From CAZGXI01 sp964529715 (GTDB taxonomy: Bacteria; Chloroflexota; Anaerolineae; Aggregatilineales; Ch27), in the NCBI GenBank assembly GCA_964529715.1, contig CAZGXI010000049.1:1-29364 (forward strand): DNA of 29,364 nt, given 5' to 3'. The position numbers were made by a program, and so were the translations under genes. The notes beneath the pieces are model-generated. The model saw only the letters and a list, made by a program, of their open reading frames with translations. It did not search any database and was not told the DNA's origin. This document shows positions 6,638 to 14,656 of the stretch, piece by piece. How positions within the stretch are numbered: the stretch's first letter is position 1; each line of letters starts with the position of its first letter.

Positions 6638-9586
6638 TTACTGCCCCGTGACCTGCGCCATGTACGCAGGCGTGACGGCGTAATCGCCGCTGCTATCGAC
6701 AAATCCCATCGCGGCCAGTGCGTTCTGGATGTTCGGGTTTGCCATGAACTGGTTCCATACGAACCCGTCTTGGCTGTTGGTGAGCATGAGCAGGATGTCG
6801 CCCTGGTCGATGCCGATGTGCTCGCGCGAGAACCAGTTCTCATCCGCGTTAATCGCGCTCACAAAGCCGTATTCACGCCACGCCTGCACGCCGTATTCCG
6901 TCAGGATGGCGCGCATCCCTTCCAGCGCGATGTCGGGGGTGAAGGGCAGGCACGCCGCCGCCGCATAAGGCGCGACCGTGCCGTCGTGGTTGATGCCCGA
7001 TGCGCCGTAAGCGCGGTAGCCGAACGGCCCATCCGACGCGCTGATGCCCCACACGCCGTTTTGATAGGTCAGGTATTGCTCGCTGTTATCGATGGCAAAC
7101 TGGCGGTTGCGCTGGCACGCCAGGGCCGTGTTGTTCCAGTAGTTGGCGTAGAAGTCCTCCTTGCCGCGCAGGTCCAGGAACGCCAACGGATACTGGTAGA
7201 CGAACAGCGGCTCGTTCATCAGGTAGATGTAGCCGCCATTCACGTTGACCGGGCGATCCCACAGGTCCCACGCGCCCGCCGGGATCGGGTGGGTGGGCGA
7301 GCCAATCGCCAGCACATAGAGGATCAGGCTTTCATCGAAGTGGTCCCATGCGGCGTTGATGAAGCCGCCATCGGGCCGCCAGCCCATTTTGAGCAGGTCG
7401 CCGCCGCCGAGCATCCAGTCCCACTCGACGTTGGCGTAGAGTTGATCGGCCAGGGCCTGGACCTCTGTCCCGGCAAAGTATTGCCCGGCCACCAGCGCGC
7501 CGGAAACCAGCAGCGCGGTGTCAATCGAGGAAACTTCGCTGCTCCACGCCCGTTCGCCCGTCTCCATGTTGACAAAGTGATAGAAAAAGCCGTGCTCGCC
7601 CTGCACGCCGCCGCCGGTGAAGGTTTGCAGCGTGACCAGCGCGCGTTCGTAGCCCTCATCGTAGTCGATCCAGCCGCGATCCACCCCAATCGGGATGGCT
7701 GCCAGGCCGAAGCCGACCGAGGCAATGCTCGCCACCGAGTCGGGCGTGCTGCGATCCTTGATTAGGCCGTTGGCGGGGTTGGCCTCGAACCAGAAGAAGT
7801 CGAAGGTCTCGCGCGCCACCGATTCGATGAACACGTCGTCGTCCATGCGCAGCAGGATGTCTACTTCCTGGCGATAGGTATCGTCTGCCGTTGTGTCTTC
7901 CGGCGCGACGGTGGTCGTCTCTGCGGCGGGCGCGGGTGTCAGGAAGATGCTGCCGAGGTAGAACGGCTCGGTCAGTGGGGTCTTGTTGCCGTTGCCATCC
8001 TGATAGAACGAGGCGATGTACAGCATGTACGCACCGTTCGGGTTGATCTCGCGGATGACCGGATCGAGCGTGGCGACTACGCGAATCCAGCCGGAGTCGC
8101 CGGTCGGCGTGCCGAACAGACCGCCCGCCCAGGTCCACTCGCCCGTGATCTCGGCCAGGCCGATGAAGAAGGTGTTCGGATTGAGGGTGTTTTCTTCTGG
8201 CAGGTAGACCTCGATCTGAATCTGCCCGTATTGCAACCACGCCTGCAAGTTGTTGCCGCTCACCGGGTACGCCAGCTTGGTTTCTTCAGACGTGCCGGAG
8301 GGGATGATTTGCAGGGTGGGGGTCCCGGCGGGGTTGGTCACGTCGGCGCTCTGGGCGAACTCGGTGCCGGTGTTGTCGTCGCCGAACATGCCGGGGTTAT
8401 GCGCTTCCCACACCGGCCACACCGTCTCGGTGAGGGCGGGGGTGGCGGTCACGTCCAGGCCGGTCAGCGCGGCGCTGCCCAGATAGAACGGTTCGGTCAG
8501 CGGAATTTTGCCGCCCTGTTCGTTGAAGAAGGAGAAGTACAGGTTGTAGTTGTGGTCCGCGACCAGGGCGCGCATGGCCGGGTCGAGCGGGTAGACGACC
8601 GTGTTCCACCCGGTTTGCGCCGCCGTGTCGCTGAACACGCCCGCGATCCAGGCGAATTCGCCGCCGGTCACGTCGGCCATGCCCAAGAAGAAGCGATTGG
8701 GGTTGAGCGCGTTCCCCTCCGGCAGGTAGACCTGCAATTCCAGGTGGGTGTAGTTGGCCCAGTCCGCCAGGTCCGCGCCGAGCATCGGCACGGCGAGCTT
8801 GGTTTCTTCGGCGCTGCCGCCGGGCGTCACCATCATCGCCGGGACGCCGTCTACGTCCGCCATTGCCACGCGCGAGCCGGTATTGTCATCGCCAATGGTG
8901 GTGATGTCCTTGTTCTCCCAGGCGGTCCACACGAGCGTTTCCGGCAGGGCGTTGGCGGCTGCGCCTTCTGCCGCTGCGGGGGCGGCAGCCTCGATGGGGT
9001 TTTCGCCACTCAGGTAGCCGCCGCCCAGATAGAACGGCTCGGTGAGCGGCGTTTTGACCCCGGCATCGTCGGCGTTGAAGAACGACAGGAAGAGGGTATA
9101 GGTATGATCGGCGATCACCGGGCGCATGGCCGGGTCAAGCACGTAAACGACGCGGTTCCAGCCCGGCTGGACGGCTGTTTCGCTGAAAACGCCGCCGACC
9201 CAGGCGAATTCACCACCCGTCAAATCCGCCATGCCCAGGAAAAAGCGGTTGGGGTTGACCGCGTTGCCTGCGGGCAGGTACACCTCCAGTTCGATCTGGC
9301 TGTAGGTGAGGAAATCGGCCAGGGCCGTGCCCGACAGTGGGATCGCCAGCTTTGTCTCCTCAGACGATCCTCCCGGCGTGACGGCGATGGCGGGGGTGCC
9401 CTCGATTTCGCTCATGGCGACCGACGAGCCGGTGTTGTCGTCGCCGACCGTCGCCAGATCGAGCGATCCCCATGTTGCCCAGGGGACGCCGTCACCCTGC
9501 GCGCTGACCGGGATCAGCGCCATGCCGAGCAATAACCCCGTAAGCACAACAAGCAGCAGAGATAGCTTTAGGCGTGTGTTTTGCAT
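6638..9586 (-). CDS. Secreted GH144-like enzyme with three N-terminal beta-sandwich repeats
   Basis: The start is ATG at 9586: it gives a clean Sec signal peptide (residues 1-29, ending Val-Ser-Ala before Gln30), follows AAGGGG by about seven bases, and lies about 30 bases after the predicted transcription start. Longer starts cross the promoter. The 982-residue product has three tandem modules (34-197, 218-376, 387-552), each with Gly-Asp-Asp-Asn-Thr-Gly and Pro-Leu-Thr-Glu-Pro-Phe-Tyr-Leu-Gly, a Thr/Ala-rich linker, and a glucoamylase-like domain (571-982). The shared Ser-Pro-Thr-His-Pro and Glu752 match the cytoplasmic paralogue. However, the Asp-Leu-Val-Glu site reads Ser686-Ser-Ile-Asp689. 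It is probably the extracellular polysaccharide-cutting enzyme, controlled by the divergent LacI; its exact linkage specificity is open. Confidence 0.92.
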   Translation of the reverse strand: MQNTRLKLSLLLVVLTGLLLGMALIPVSAQGDGVPWATWGSLDLATVGDDNTGSSVAMSEIEGTPAIAVTPGGSSEETKLAIPLSGTALADFLTYSQIELEVYLPAGNAVNPNRFFLGMADLTGGEFAWVGGVFSETAVQPGWNRVVYVLDPAMRPVIADHTYTLFLSFFNADDAGVKTPLTEPFYLGGGYLSGENPIEAAAPAAAEGAAANALPETLVWTAWENKDITTIGDDNTGSRVAMADVDGVPAMMVTPGGSAEETKLAVPMLGADLADWANYTHLELQVYLPEGNALNPNRFFLGMADVTGGEFAWIAGVFSDTAAQTGWNTVVYPLDPAMRALVADHNYNLYFSFFNEQGGKIPLTEPFYLGSAALTGLDVTATPALTETVWPVWEAHNPGMFGDDNTGTEFAQSADVTNPAGTPTLQIIPSGTSEETKLAYPVSGNNLQAWLQYGQIQIEVYLPEENTLNPNTFFIGLAEITGEWTWAGGLFGTPTGDSGWIRVVATLDPVIREINPNGAYMLYIASFYQDGNGNKTPLTEPFYLGSIFLTPAPAAETTTVAPEDTTADDTYRQEVDILLRMDDDVFIESVARETFDFFWFEANPANGLIKDRSTPDSVASIASVGFGLAAIPIGVDRGWIDYDEGYERALVTLQTFTGGGVQGEHGFFYHFVNMETGERAWSSEVSSIDTALLVSGALVAGQYFAGTEVQALADQLYANVEWDWMLGGGDLLKMGWRPDGGFINAAWDHFDESLILYVLAIGSPTHPIPAGAWDLWDRPVNVNGGYIYLMNEPLFVYQYPLAFLDLRGKEDFYANYWNNTALACQRNRQFAIDNSEQYLTYQNGVWGISASDGPFGYRAYGASGINHDGTVAPYAAAACLPFTPDIALEGMRAILTEYGVQAWREYGFVSAINADENWFSREHIGIDQGDILLMLTNSQDGFVWNQFMANPNIQNALAAMGFVDSSGDYAVTPAYMAQVTGQ
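7931..9487 (-). repeat. Three in-gene tandem repeats encoding a beta-sandwich module
   Basis: Coding segments 8996-9487, 8459-8935 and 7931-8428 encode modules of about 160 residues, spaced 170-184 residues apart. All contain GDDNTG, SEETKL or AEETKL, YLP, NPN, FFLG or FFIG and PLTEPFYLG. Copies 1 and 2 are closest; copy 3 is more diverged and has a different first half. Repeated architecture ahead of a hydrolase domain suggests carbohydrate binding. I do not recognise a named family. Confidence 0.88.
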
Positions 9587-9625
9587 GTCTATTCCCCTTA
9601 TTTTGCAGGCTGACCTGTTGATCCC

Positions 9626-9654
9626 AGTATATGCAGAAATCACCGCCTTGTCAA
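9626..9654 (-). promoter_or_regulatory. Promoter of the secreted GH144-like gene
   Basis: On the minus strand TTGACA (-35, 9649-9654) and TATACT (-10, 9626-9631) are 17 bases apart, a near-perfect sigma70-type promoter. Transcription would begin near 9619, giving a leader of about 33 bases. The -35 box shares two bases with the operator at 9653-9662. Confidence 0.88.
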
Positions 9655-9662
9655 AGCGCTTT
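9653..9662. promoter_or_regulatory. LacI-type operator, left copy
   Basis: AAAGCGCTTT is a perfect 10-bp palindrome with the central CG typical of LacI/GalR-family operators. It overlaps the -35 box of the GH144-like gene, where bound repressor would block polymerase. Confidence 0.75.
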
Positions 9663-9737
9663 CGCAGCAAATTGGTGGCAAGGAGGCATTCTCTGGCCGT
9701 AAAGCGGCGGAAATTCGGCATTGCGAGGCTATTTCTC

Positions 9738-9766
9738 TTGCGTTGTGCGGCGGGTTGTGTTATGCT
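9738..9766 (+). promoter_or_regulatory. Promoter of the lacI-transport-GH94 operon
   Basis: TTGCGT (-35, 9738-9743) and TATGCT (-10, 9761-9766) are separated by 17 bases. Transcription would begin near 9773, within the second operator and about 32 bases before the chosen lacI start. Confidence 0.65.
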
Positions 9767-9771
9767 GAGTG

Positions 9772-9781
9772 AAAGCGTTTT
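9772..9781. promoter_or_regulatory. LacI-type operator, right copy
   Basis: AAAGCGTTTT shares the AAAGCG half with the left operator and is an imperfect palindrome. It lies at the expected transcription start of the lacI operon. The two sites are 119 bp apart centre to centre, compatible with looping by a tetramer, though looping is speculation. Confidence 0.65.
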
Positions 9782-9804
9782 GACAAATGTGGTGCCGGAT
9801 ACGC

Positions 9805-10815
9805 ATGGGATCAACGATTTTCGATGTCGCCAAACGCGCGGGCGTGTCCATTGGAACCGTGTCGCGCGTCCTGAACAACCGCGACCGCGTGAGCCAGGAG
9901 ACGCGGGAACGGGTCTTGCAGGCGATCCGTGAACTGGACTATCACCCCAACAGCCTGGCGCGCCGCCTCGCCAGCCAGCAGACCGACACCATCGGTCTGG
10001 TGATGCCGTCGGTCAACGACCCGTTTTTCTACGAGATCGTGCGCGGCGTCGAGGAGGTGGTCACGGCGGCGGGGTTCGGCCTGATGATCGTCTGCCAGCC
10101 GCGCCAGACCTCGGAGAGCCACTACGGCAAAATGTTCCAGCAGCGCACGGTGGATGCGATGATCCTGGTGGCGATTGATGTGTACCCAGACGAGATTCGC
10201 ACCTTCATCAACAACGGCGTGCTGGTCGCATTCATTCAGCAACATCCCCGCAAAGACGTCCCGGCGGTCACGGCGGATAACTACGGTGGCATGGTGGAAC
10301 TGACCGAGCATTTGATCGGGCACGGCTACCGGCGCTTTGCCTACATCACCGGGACCGATCACACGCCCGATAACCGCGAGCGGTTGAATGCCATCCGCAA
10401 CACCTTGTCGGCGCATGGCCTGTCGCTGCCCCCAGAAGCGATTGCCGAGGGCAATTATCTGCGCGGCAGCGGCTACCCGGCCATGCTGCGCCTGCTCGAT
10501 CTGCCAGAGCGCCCCGACGTGGTGATCGCCGGCAACGATCAGATGGCCGCAGATGCGATCCTGGCGGCGCAGGAGCGCGGCCTGACCATCCCCGACGACC
10601 TGGCCGTCGTCGGCTTCGACGACGTGCCGCTTGCCAGTTACATCCAGCCGGCGCTGACGACCGTCCATCAGCCGGTTCATGAGATGGGCGTCCACGCCGC
10701 GCGCCTGGTGCTCGATCTGCTGCGCGCGCACGCAGAAGGCAAAGATATGATCGCACCGAGGGTAATCCTGCCGACGAAGCTGGTTATCCGGCGTTCGTGC
10801 GGCTGTGATCAATAA
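9805..10815 (+). CDS. LacI/GalR-family transcriptional regulator of the glucan locus
   Basis: A 336-residue regulator. The N-terminal helix-turn-helix begins directly after the chosen ATG (Ile-Phe-Asp-Val-Ala-Lys-Arg-Ala-Gly-Val-Ser, then Thr-Val-Ser-Arg-Val-Leu-Asn), followed by the hinge region (Asn-Ser-Leu-Ala-Arg-Arg-Leu) and a periplasmic-binding-protein-like sugar sensor domain. The end carries Arg-Arg-Ser-Cys-Gly-Cys, a tail often seen in LacI regulators of this type. The ATG at 9805 is preferred over the ATG at 9787 because the latter is only some 14 bases from the predicted transcription start and lacks a ribosome site; neither has a strong one. It probably represses both its own operon and the divergent secreted enzyme until an imported sugar binds. 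Confidence 0.94.
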   Translation: MGSTIFDVAKRAGVSIGTVSRVLNNRDRVSQETRERVLQAIRELDYHPNSLARRLASQQTDTIGLVMPSVNDPFFYEIVRGVEEVVTAAGFGLMIVCQPRQTSESHYGKMFQQRTVDAMILVAIDVYPDEIRTFINNGVLVAFIQQHPRKDVPAVTADNYGGMVELTEHLIGHGYRRFAYITGTDHTPDNRERLNAIRNTLSAHGLSLPPEAIAEGNYLRGSGYPAMLRLLDLPERPDVVIAGNDQMAADAILAAQERGLTIPDDLAVVGFDDVPLASYIQPALTTVHQPVHEMGVHAARLVLDLLRAHAEGKDMIAPRVILPTKLVIRRSCGCDQ

Positions 10816-10839
10816 GGTTTCTAGAAAAGGAGCATGGCA

Positions 10840-12114
10840 ATGCGTCGTCTGTTTCTGTTCGGCCTGTTGATTGTTTTGGCAGTGGGCGTCACGGTCAGCG
10901 CCCAGGAAACCCCCATGGCGGACTCGATCCGGGTGTCGATTGTGGCCGGCGCGATGCAGGACACAATGTCTGACATCGTGGCGCGCTACGTCGCGGCGAA
11001 TCCTGGCGTCGATGTGACGCTCGAACTGGAACCGGAGGGCGGCGTATTCCAGGCCCTCATCGCGGCGGGCAACCAGCCCGACATGATCATCACCTCGTTC
11101 GGCCCCCAGCTCGGCACGCTGGCGGCGCAGGATGCCGTCGTCGCGCTGGAAGATCTGCCGGGGGCAGAGGACTTGTTCGCCCGCCTCACGCCGCGCGCGG
11201 TGCAAGACCTGTATGGGCATAACTACTACGTCCCCGTCGGCGCGGATGTCACGCTGATGATCTACAACCGGACCTTGTTTGAGGAGGCCGGCCTCGACCC
11301 CGACGATCCGCCGACCACGTGGGATGAATTCCTGGCTGCCGCCGAGGCGATTGATAACCTGCCGAATCGAGAAGACGGCTCGGAAGTCTACGGCACGGTC
11401 TTCTGGAACGAAGCGTTGCAGTGGGGCGGCTGGTACTGGAACATGCTCCAGCCGATTTACCTCAACGCCAACCAGGGGCGCTGCCAGTTGATGAACGCGC
11501 TCGGCACCGACGTGATCATCGACCGCGAAGAGTGCAACCTGTATGGGTTCTTCGAGTTTGTGCGCGCGGCGCAGCAGTTCGCCCCGCCGACGATGGAGAC
11601 CTCGTTCTTCAGCCGCAACGTGGGCATGTGGCTGCAATACGGCTATTCGTGGGAGCCGAACCGCGCCAACGCCACCGGCGGCCCGATGGTTATCGGCGAG
11701 GACGTGAGCGTGGCGCCGGTGCCCGTCCCAGCGGAAGGCGATACCAGCTTCACGACCTTCGGTGGGCGCGCCGCGCTGGTCATGAAGACCACGCCGGAGC
11801 GGGAAGCACGCGCCTGGCACTTCTTGCAGTTCCTGATGGAAGACGAGAACAACTATCAGTTCATCACCGAACTGGGCTATCTGCCGGTCCTGCTATCGCT
11901 GCAAGACGACGAATTCTTCCAGGACCCCGCGCGGCTGCCGTTTGTTGAGCTGCTGGAAAACGGCTACGTGCCGGAGCAGTTCGCCAACGCCGACCGGGCC
12001 GCCGTCGCGCTGCAAGGCGTGTACCAGGAAGTCGTGGTCGAAGGCAGCATCCCACTGGAAGACGCCGTCGAAGCCGCCGCCGAGGCCGCCCGCGCCGCCG
12101 TGCGCAGCAGCTAA
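10840..12114 (+). CDS. ABC transporter sugar-binding protein (family 1, Sec-exported)
   Basis: A 424-residue extracellular solute-binding protein. Two in-frame ATGs exist (10834 and 10840). The AAAGGAG ending at 10832 is seven bases from the second and one from the first, so 10840 is chosen. The start is a Sec signal peptide (MRRLFLFGLLIVLAV, cleavage near Val-Ser-Ala before Gln). There is no lipobox cysteine, so anchoring would need an uncleaved signal or another partner. The body has the family-1 layout, with Ala-Gly-Asn-Gln-Pro-Asp-Met in the first lobe and Thr-Phe-Gly-Gly-Arg-Ala-Ala-Leu-Val in the hinge region. It is 24 bases downstream of lacI and so co-transcribed. Likely ligand: oligosaccharides released by the secreted GH144-like enzyme. 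Confidence 0.92.
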   Translation: MRRLFLFGLLIVLAVGVTVSAQETPMADSIRVSIVAGAMQDTMSDIVARYVAANPGVDVTLELEPEGGVFQALIAAGNQPDMIITSFGPQLGTLAAQDAVVALEDLPGAEDLFARLTPRAVQDLYGHNYYVPVGADVTLMIYNRTLFEEAGLDPDDPPTTWDEFLAAAEAIDNLPNREDGSEVYGTVFWNEALQWGGWYWNMLQPIYLNANQGRCQLMNALGTDVIIDREECNLYGFFEFVRAAQQFAPPTMETSFFSRNVGMWLQYGYSWEPNRANATGGPMVIGEDVSVAPVPVPAEGDTSFTTFGGRAALVMKTTPEREARAWHFLQFLMEDENNYQFITELGYLPVLLSLQDDEFFQDPARLPFVELLENGYVPEQFANADRAAVALQGVYQEVVVEGSIPLEDAVEAAAEAARAAVRSS

Positions 12115-12149
12115 GCGGTCTGCCTGTTCCTCTGTTCCCTTTGCAGATT

Positions 12150-12177
12150 CCCCTTCCTCCCTTTGTGGGGGAAGGGG
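12150..12177 (+). repeat. C-rich hairpin between binding-protein and permease genes (copy 2)
   Basis: CCCCTTCC (12150-12157) pairs with GGAAGGGG (12170-12177), extended inside by CCC/GGG across a one-base bulge. The C-rich/G-rich make-up resembles the element at 4346-4385 in reverse orientation. In the mRNA it would form a strong stem just after the binding-protein gene. It could protect the upstream message, as the REP sequences between malE and malF do in E. coli. Confidence 0.6.
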
Positions 12178-12237
12178 GAGGGGGCGGGGGATCGCCCTGC
12201 CGTCTTTTCTCGATCAACAGTCTCCGAGGATGTGTCT

Positions 12238-13182
12238 GTGGCCTCACATGTAGCCGTCGACTCTCGACTCCCATCGCCGATTCGGGGGATGCGCCCCTGG
12301 CAGCGGATGCGCCGTAACTGGTGGGGCTATTTGTTTGTCTCCCCCTGGGTCATCCTGTACCTGATTTTCGGCGTGTATCCGCTGGTGTTGTCGTTCTTTT
12401 TGACCTTCTTCAACTATTCGTTCGTCAACCCGGAGAACCAGACGTTCGTCGGCATCGGCAACTGGGTGCGTGGCATCGCAGACCCGCTATTTTGGAAGAG
12501 CATCGGCAACATCGTGCTTAACCAGGCGTTGTTCATCAGCCTGAAGAACGGCATCGGCCTGGCGATTGCGTCGCTGCTGTTCCGGGTGCGGTTCGGCGGG
12601 CGGTTCTTTCGCACCATTTACTTCCTGCCGGTCATCACCTCCACCGTCGTACTGATGACCATCGGCGATAACCTGTTCAGCCCCGGCGGCCCGCTCCAGC
12701 GGTTGCTCATCGACGCCGGGATCATGCAGACGCCGTTATTCTGGAAGTCTGAGGAAACGCTGCCGATGCTGATCATTGCGCTGATCAACACCTGGAAGTG
12801 GTTCGGCATCAGCATGGTGATCCTGCTGGCCGGGATGTACGGCGTCGATCAACGCTTGTTTGAGGCGGCGGCGGTCGATGGCGCGAGCAGCTGGCAGATG
12901 TTCCGCTACATCACGCTGCCGTTGCTGCGCCCACAGTTGTTCTTTTTGCTGGTCGTAGACGTGATCAACGGCCTGCAAATGTTCGGCGAGGTTTTCAGTA
13001 TCGGCTTTAGCGTCTACGGCGGGTCGAACAACCAGGCGATCACGCCGGTGCTGTATCTGTATGCGACCGCGTTCGACCGCTCCAACATCGGTTATGCCTC
13101 GACGCTGGGGCTGCTGCTGGCCTATATCATCGCGGCGCTGACGATCATGCAGTTCCGCTTCGTGCCGTCAGACCAGGCTTGA
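12238..13182 (+). CDS. ABC sugar transporter permease, MalF/UgpA type
   Basis: The start is GTG at 12238, seven bases after GAGGA (12226-12230); the in-frame GTG at 12232 is too close to that site. The 314-residue product has a basic N-terminal tail and six predicted membrane helices. The cytoplasmic EAA loop (Glu209-Ala-Ala-Ala-Val-Asp-Gly-Ala, followed by Ile-Thr-Leu-Pro) docks to the ATPase. Its partner permease starts 11 bases after its stop. No ATP-binding subunit is encoded here, so it probably shares a housekeeping MsmX/UgpC-like ATPase, as is common for family-1 carbohydrate importers. Confidence 0.93.
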   Translation: MASHVAVDSRLPSPIRGMRPWQRMRRNWWGYLFVSPWVILYLIFGVYPLVLSFFLTFFNYSFVNPENQTFVGIGNWVRGIADPLFWKSIGNIVLNQALFISLKNGIGLAIASLLFRVRFGGRFFRTIYFLPVITSTVVLMTIGDNLFSPGGPLQRLLIDAGIMQTPLFWKSEETLPMLIIALINTWKWFGISMVILLAGMYGVDQRLFEAAAVDGASSWQMFRYITLPLLRPQLFFLLVVDVINGLQMFGEVFSIGFSVYGGSNNQAITPVLYLYATAFDRSNIGYASTLGLLLAYIIAALTIMQFRFVPSDQA

Positions 13183-13193
13183 GGGAACAGGCC

Positions 13194-14033
13194 ATGCCAA
13201 CGCTCAACCGCAAAGTCACCCTGTCGCTCGTCCTGACCTATGGGGTATTGATCCTCGGCGCGTTTTTCGTGGTGTACCCGTTCCTGTATATGGTGATGAA
13301 CTCGTTCAAGCCGGGGAGCGAGATGCTTAACTATCCGCGCGACCTGTTCCCGCGCGAATGGACGTTTTCGGGCTACACGGGCGTGTTCGCCGAACTCAAC
13401 GTGCTACGCCTGTTCCGCAACTCGGCCTTTCTGGCGCTGTCCATTACCTTTCTCAACACGCTTCTGAGCGCGCTGGCGGGCTATGCCTTCGCCAAGATTC
13501 CGTTTCCGGGACGCGACCGCATCTTTGGGCTGATGCTGACGACGATGATGATCCCCGGCGTGCTGTTCCTGATCCCGTCCTATGTGATGCTCTATAATCT
13601 GGGCTGGGTCGGGCGCTTCGAGGCGCTGATCGTGCCGTCTGCCGTGTCGGTGTTCAACATCTTCCTGCTGCGCCAGTTTATGAGTGGCATTCCCGACGAG
13701 CTGATCGAGGCGGCGCGCATCGATGGGGCCAGCGAACTGACGATCTTCAGCCGCCTGATCCTGCCGCTGGCGCGCCCCGCGCTGGCGACCGTCGCTATCC
13801 TGACCTTTATGGGCAGTTGGAACGACTTCTTCGGCCCGCTGCTCTATCTGAATCAGCCGGAGAACTGGACGCTGCAACTCGGCCTGTTGCAATTCCGGGG
13901 AACCGTCCCCGGCGTGAACTCGCAGCAAATCTGGGCGCTGACCACGCTCATCACCCTGCCGATTGTGGTGGTCTATTTCTTCATGCAGGAACAGTTCGTT
14001 AAGGCGTTTGCCAACGTGTCGCTGAGTAAATGA
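13194..14033 (+). CDS. ABC sugar transporter permease, MalG/UgpE type
   Basis: The start is ATG at 13194, with GAGGGA seven bases before it; an in-frame TTG at 13179 overlaps the previous stop and lacks support. The 279-residue product has six membrane helices and the EAA loop (Glu172-Ala-Ala-Arg-Ile-Asp-Gly-Ala, then Leu-Ile-Leu-Pro). It ends with the usual family tail (Phe-x-Lys-Ala-Phe). It forms the inner-membrane channel with the preceding permease. Its stop overlaps the start of the next gene in ATGA, suggesting translational coupling. Confidence 0.94.
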   Translation: MPTLNRKVTLSLVLTYGVLILGAFFVVYPFLYMVMNSFKPGSEMLNYPRDLFPREWTFSGYTGVFAELNVLRLFRNSAFLALSITFLNTLLSALAGYAFAKIPFPGRDRIFGLMLTTMMIPGVLFLIPSYVMLYNLGWVGRFEALIVPSAVSVFNIFLLRQFMSGIPDELIEAARIDGASELTIFSRLILPLARPALATVAILTFMGSWNDFFGPLLYLNQPENWTLQLGLLQFRGTVPGVNSQQIWALTTLITLPIVVVYFFMQEQFVKAFANVSLSK

Positions 14034-14635
14034 CTATGTCTGTCGAAACGGATGTCCTTCCACAACCCGCCGCGCCAGAAGTCGCGGCTACCCCCGGCTG
14101 GACACGCCGCCGTATGCTGGTGATCCTCGGCGCGGTGGTCGTGTTGTATATCAGTACCTATGCCCTGGCCTGGTTCAGCGCCTATCGTCTGTCGTTAACC
14201 TATCTGAACGACGCCAACGCCAGCTTCGAGGCGGGCAACTACCTCGATGCGCTGGTCGGACACAAGGATTTTGATCGCGCCACCGGCAAGTACATCTCCT
14301 ACGGCGGCTACATGCAGATCGAGCGCATTTGGGCCGATCCCTACGCCCAACCGGTGCCGCCAGAGGTCGTGCAGGCGCGCGCACGCATCGACGAGATCGT
14401 CTACGGCCTGCTCACGCGCGAAGATGCCGAACGGTTCGTGCGAGAGAACGCCGGGCGCAACAACCCCTACCTGGGCATGATCTACCTGCGTCTGGGCGAA
14501 CTCTACGAGGCGGCGGGCGACTTGCGCGACGCTGAGGACATCTACGCCTCGTTCGCGGACTTGTTCCCCGATGAGGCTGCCTTGATCGCGCGGGCGCAGG
14601 CGCATCTGGCGCGTTTGCAGACGGCGGGCAATTGA
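14030..14635 (+). CDS. Single-pass membrane protein with TPR-like helices, of unknown function
   Basis: A 201-residue protein whose ATG (14030) overlaps the permease stop; a second ATG at 14036 is also possible. A proline-rich tail and an Arg-Arg-Arg cluster precede one membrane helix (about 29-48), so by the positive-inside rule residues 49-201 face outwards. That part is helical with TPR-like features (an Asn-Ala-x-Phe-Glu-Ala-Gly-Asn-Tyr repeat start near 60; Leu-Gly-Glu-Leu-Tyr-Glu-Ala-Ala-Gly-Asp near 160). No enzyme motif is seen. Its position inside the transport operon, just before the GH94 gene, suggests an accessory role: docking the non-lipidated binding protein or holding oligosaccharides. 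That role is inference. Confidence 0.85.
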   Translation: MTMSVETDVLPQPAAPEVAATPGWTRRRMLVILGAVVVLYISTYALAWFSAYRLSLTYLNDANASFEAGNYLDALVGHKDFDRATGKYISYGGYMQIERIWADPYAQPVPPEVVQARARIDEIVYGLLTREDAERFVRENAGRNNPYLGMIYLRLGELYEAAGDLRDAEDIYASFADLFPDEAALIARAQAHLARLQTAGN

Positions 14636-14656
14636 ACGGCTACAGGATGGCTTCCG

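Noticed and set aside
7931..9487. Idea that the spaced similar segments are a CRISPR or a transposon array
   Set aside because: They are in-frame protein modules of about 480 bases with coding-type divergence, not short direct repeats.
8231..9535. Plus-strand frame opposite the triplicated module
   Set aside because: The repeats are meaningful only in the minus-strand frame, where the signal peptide and conserved signatures lie.
9811..11820. 669-codon minus-strand frame opposite lacI and the binding-protein gene
   Set aside because: It spans two genuine genes on the other strand, and its composition is typical of an antisense shadow.
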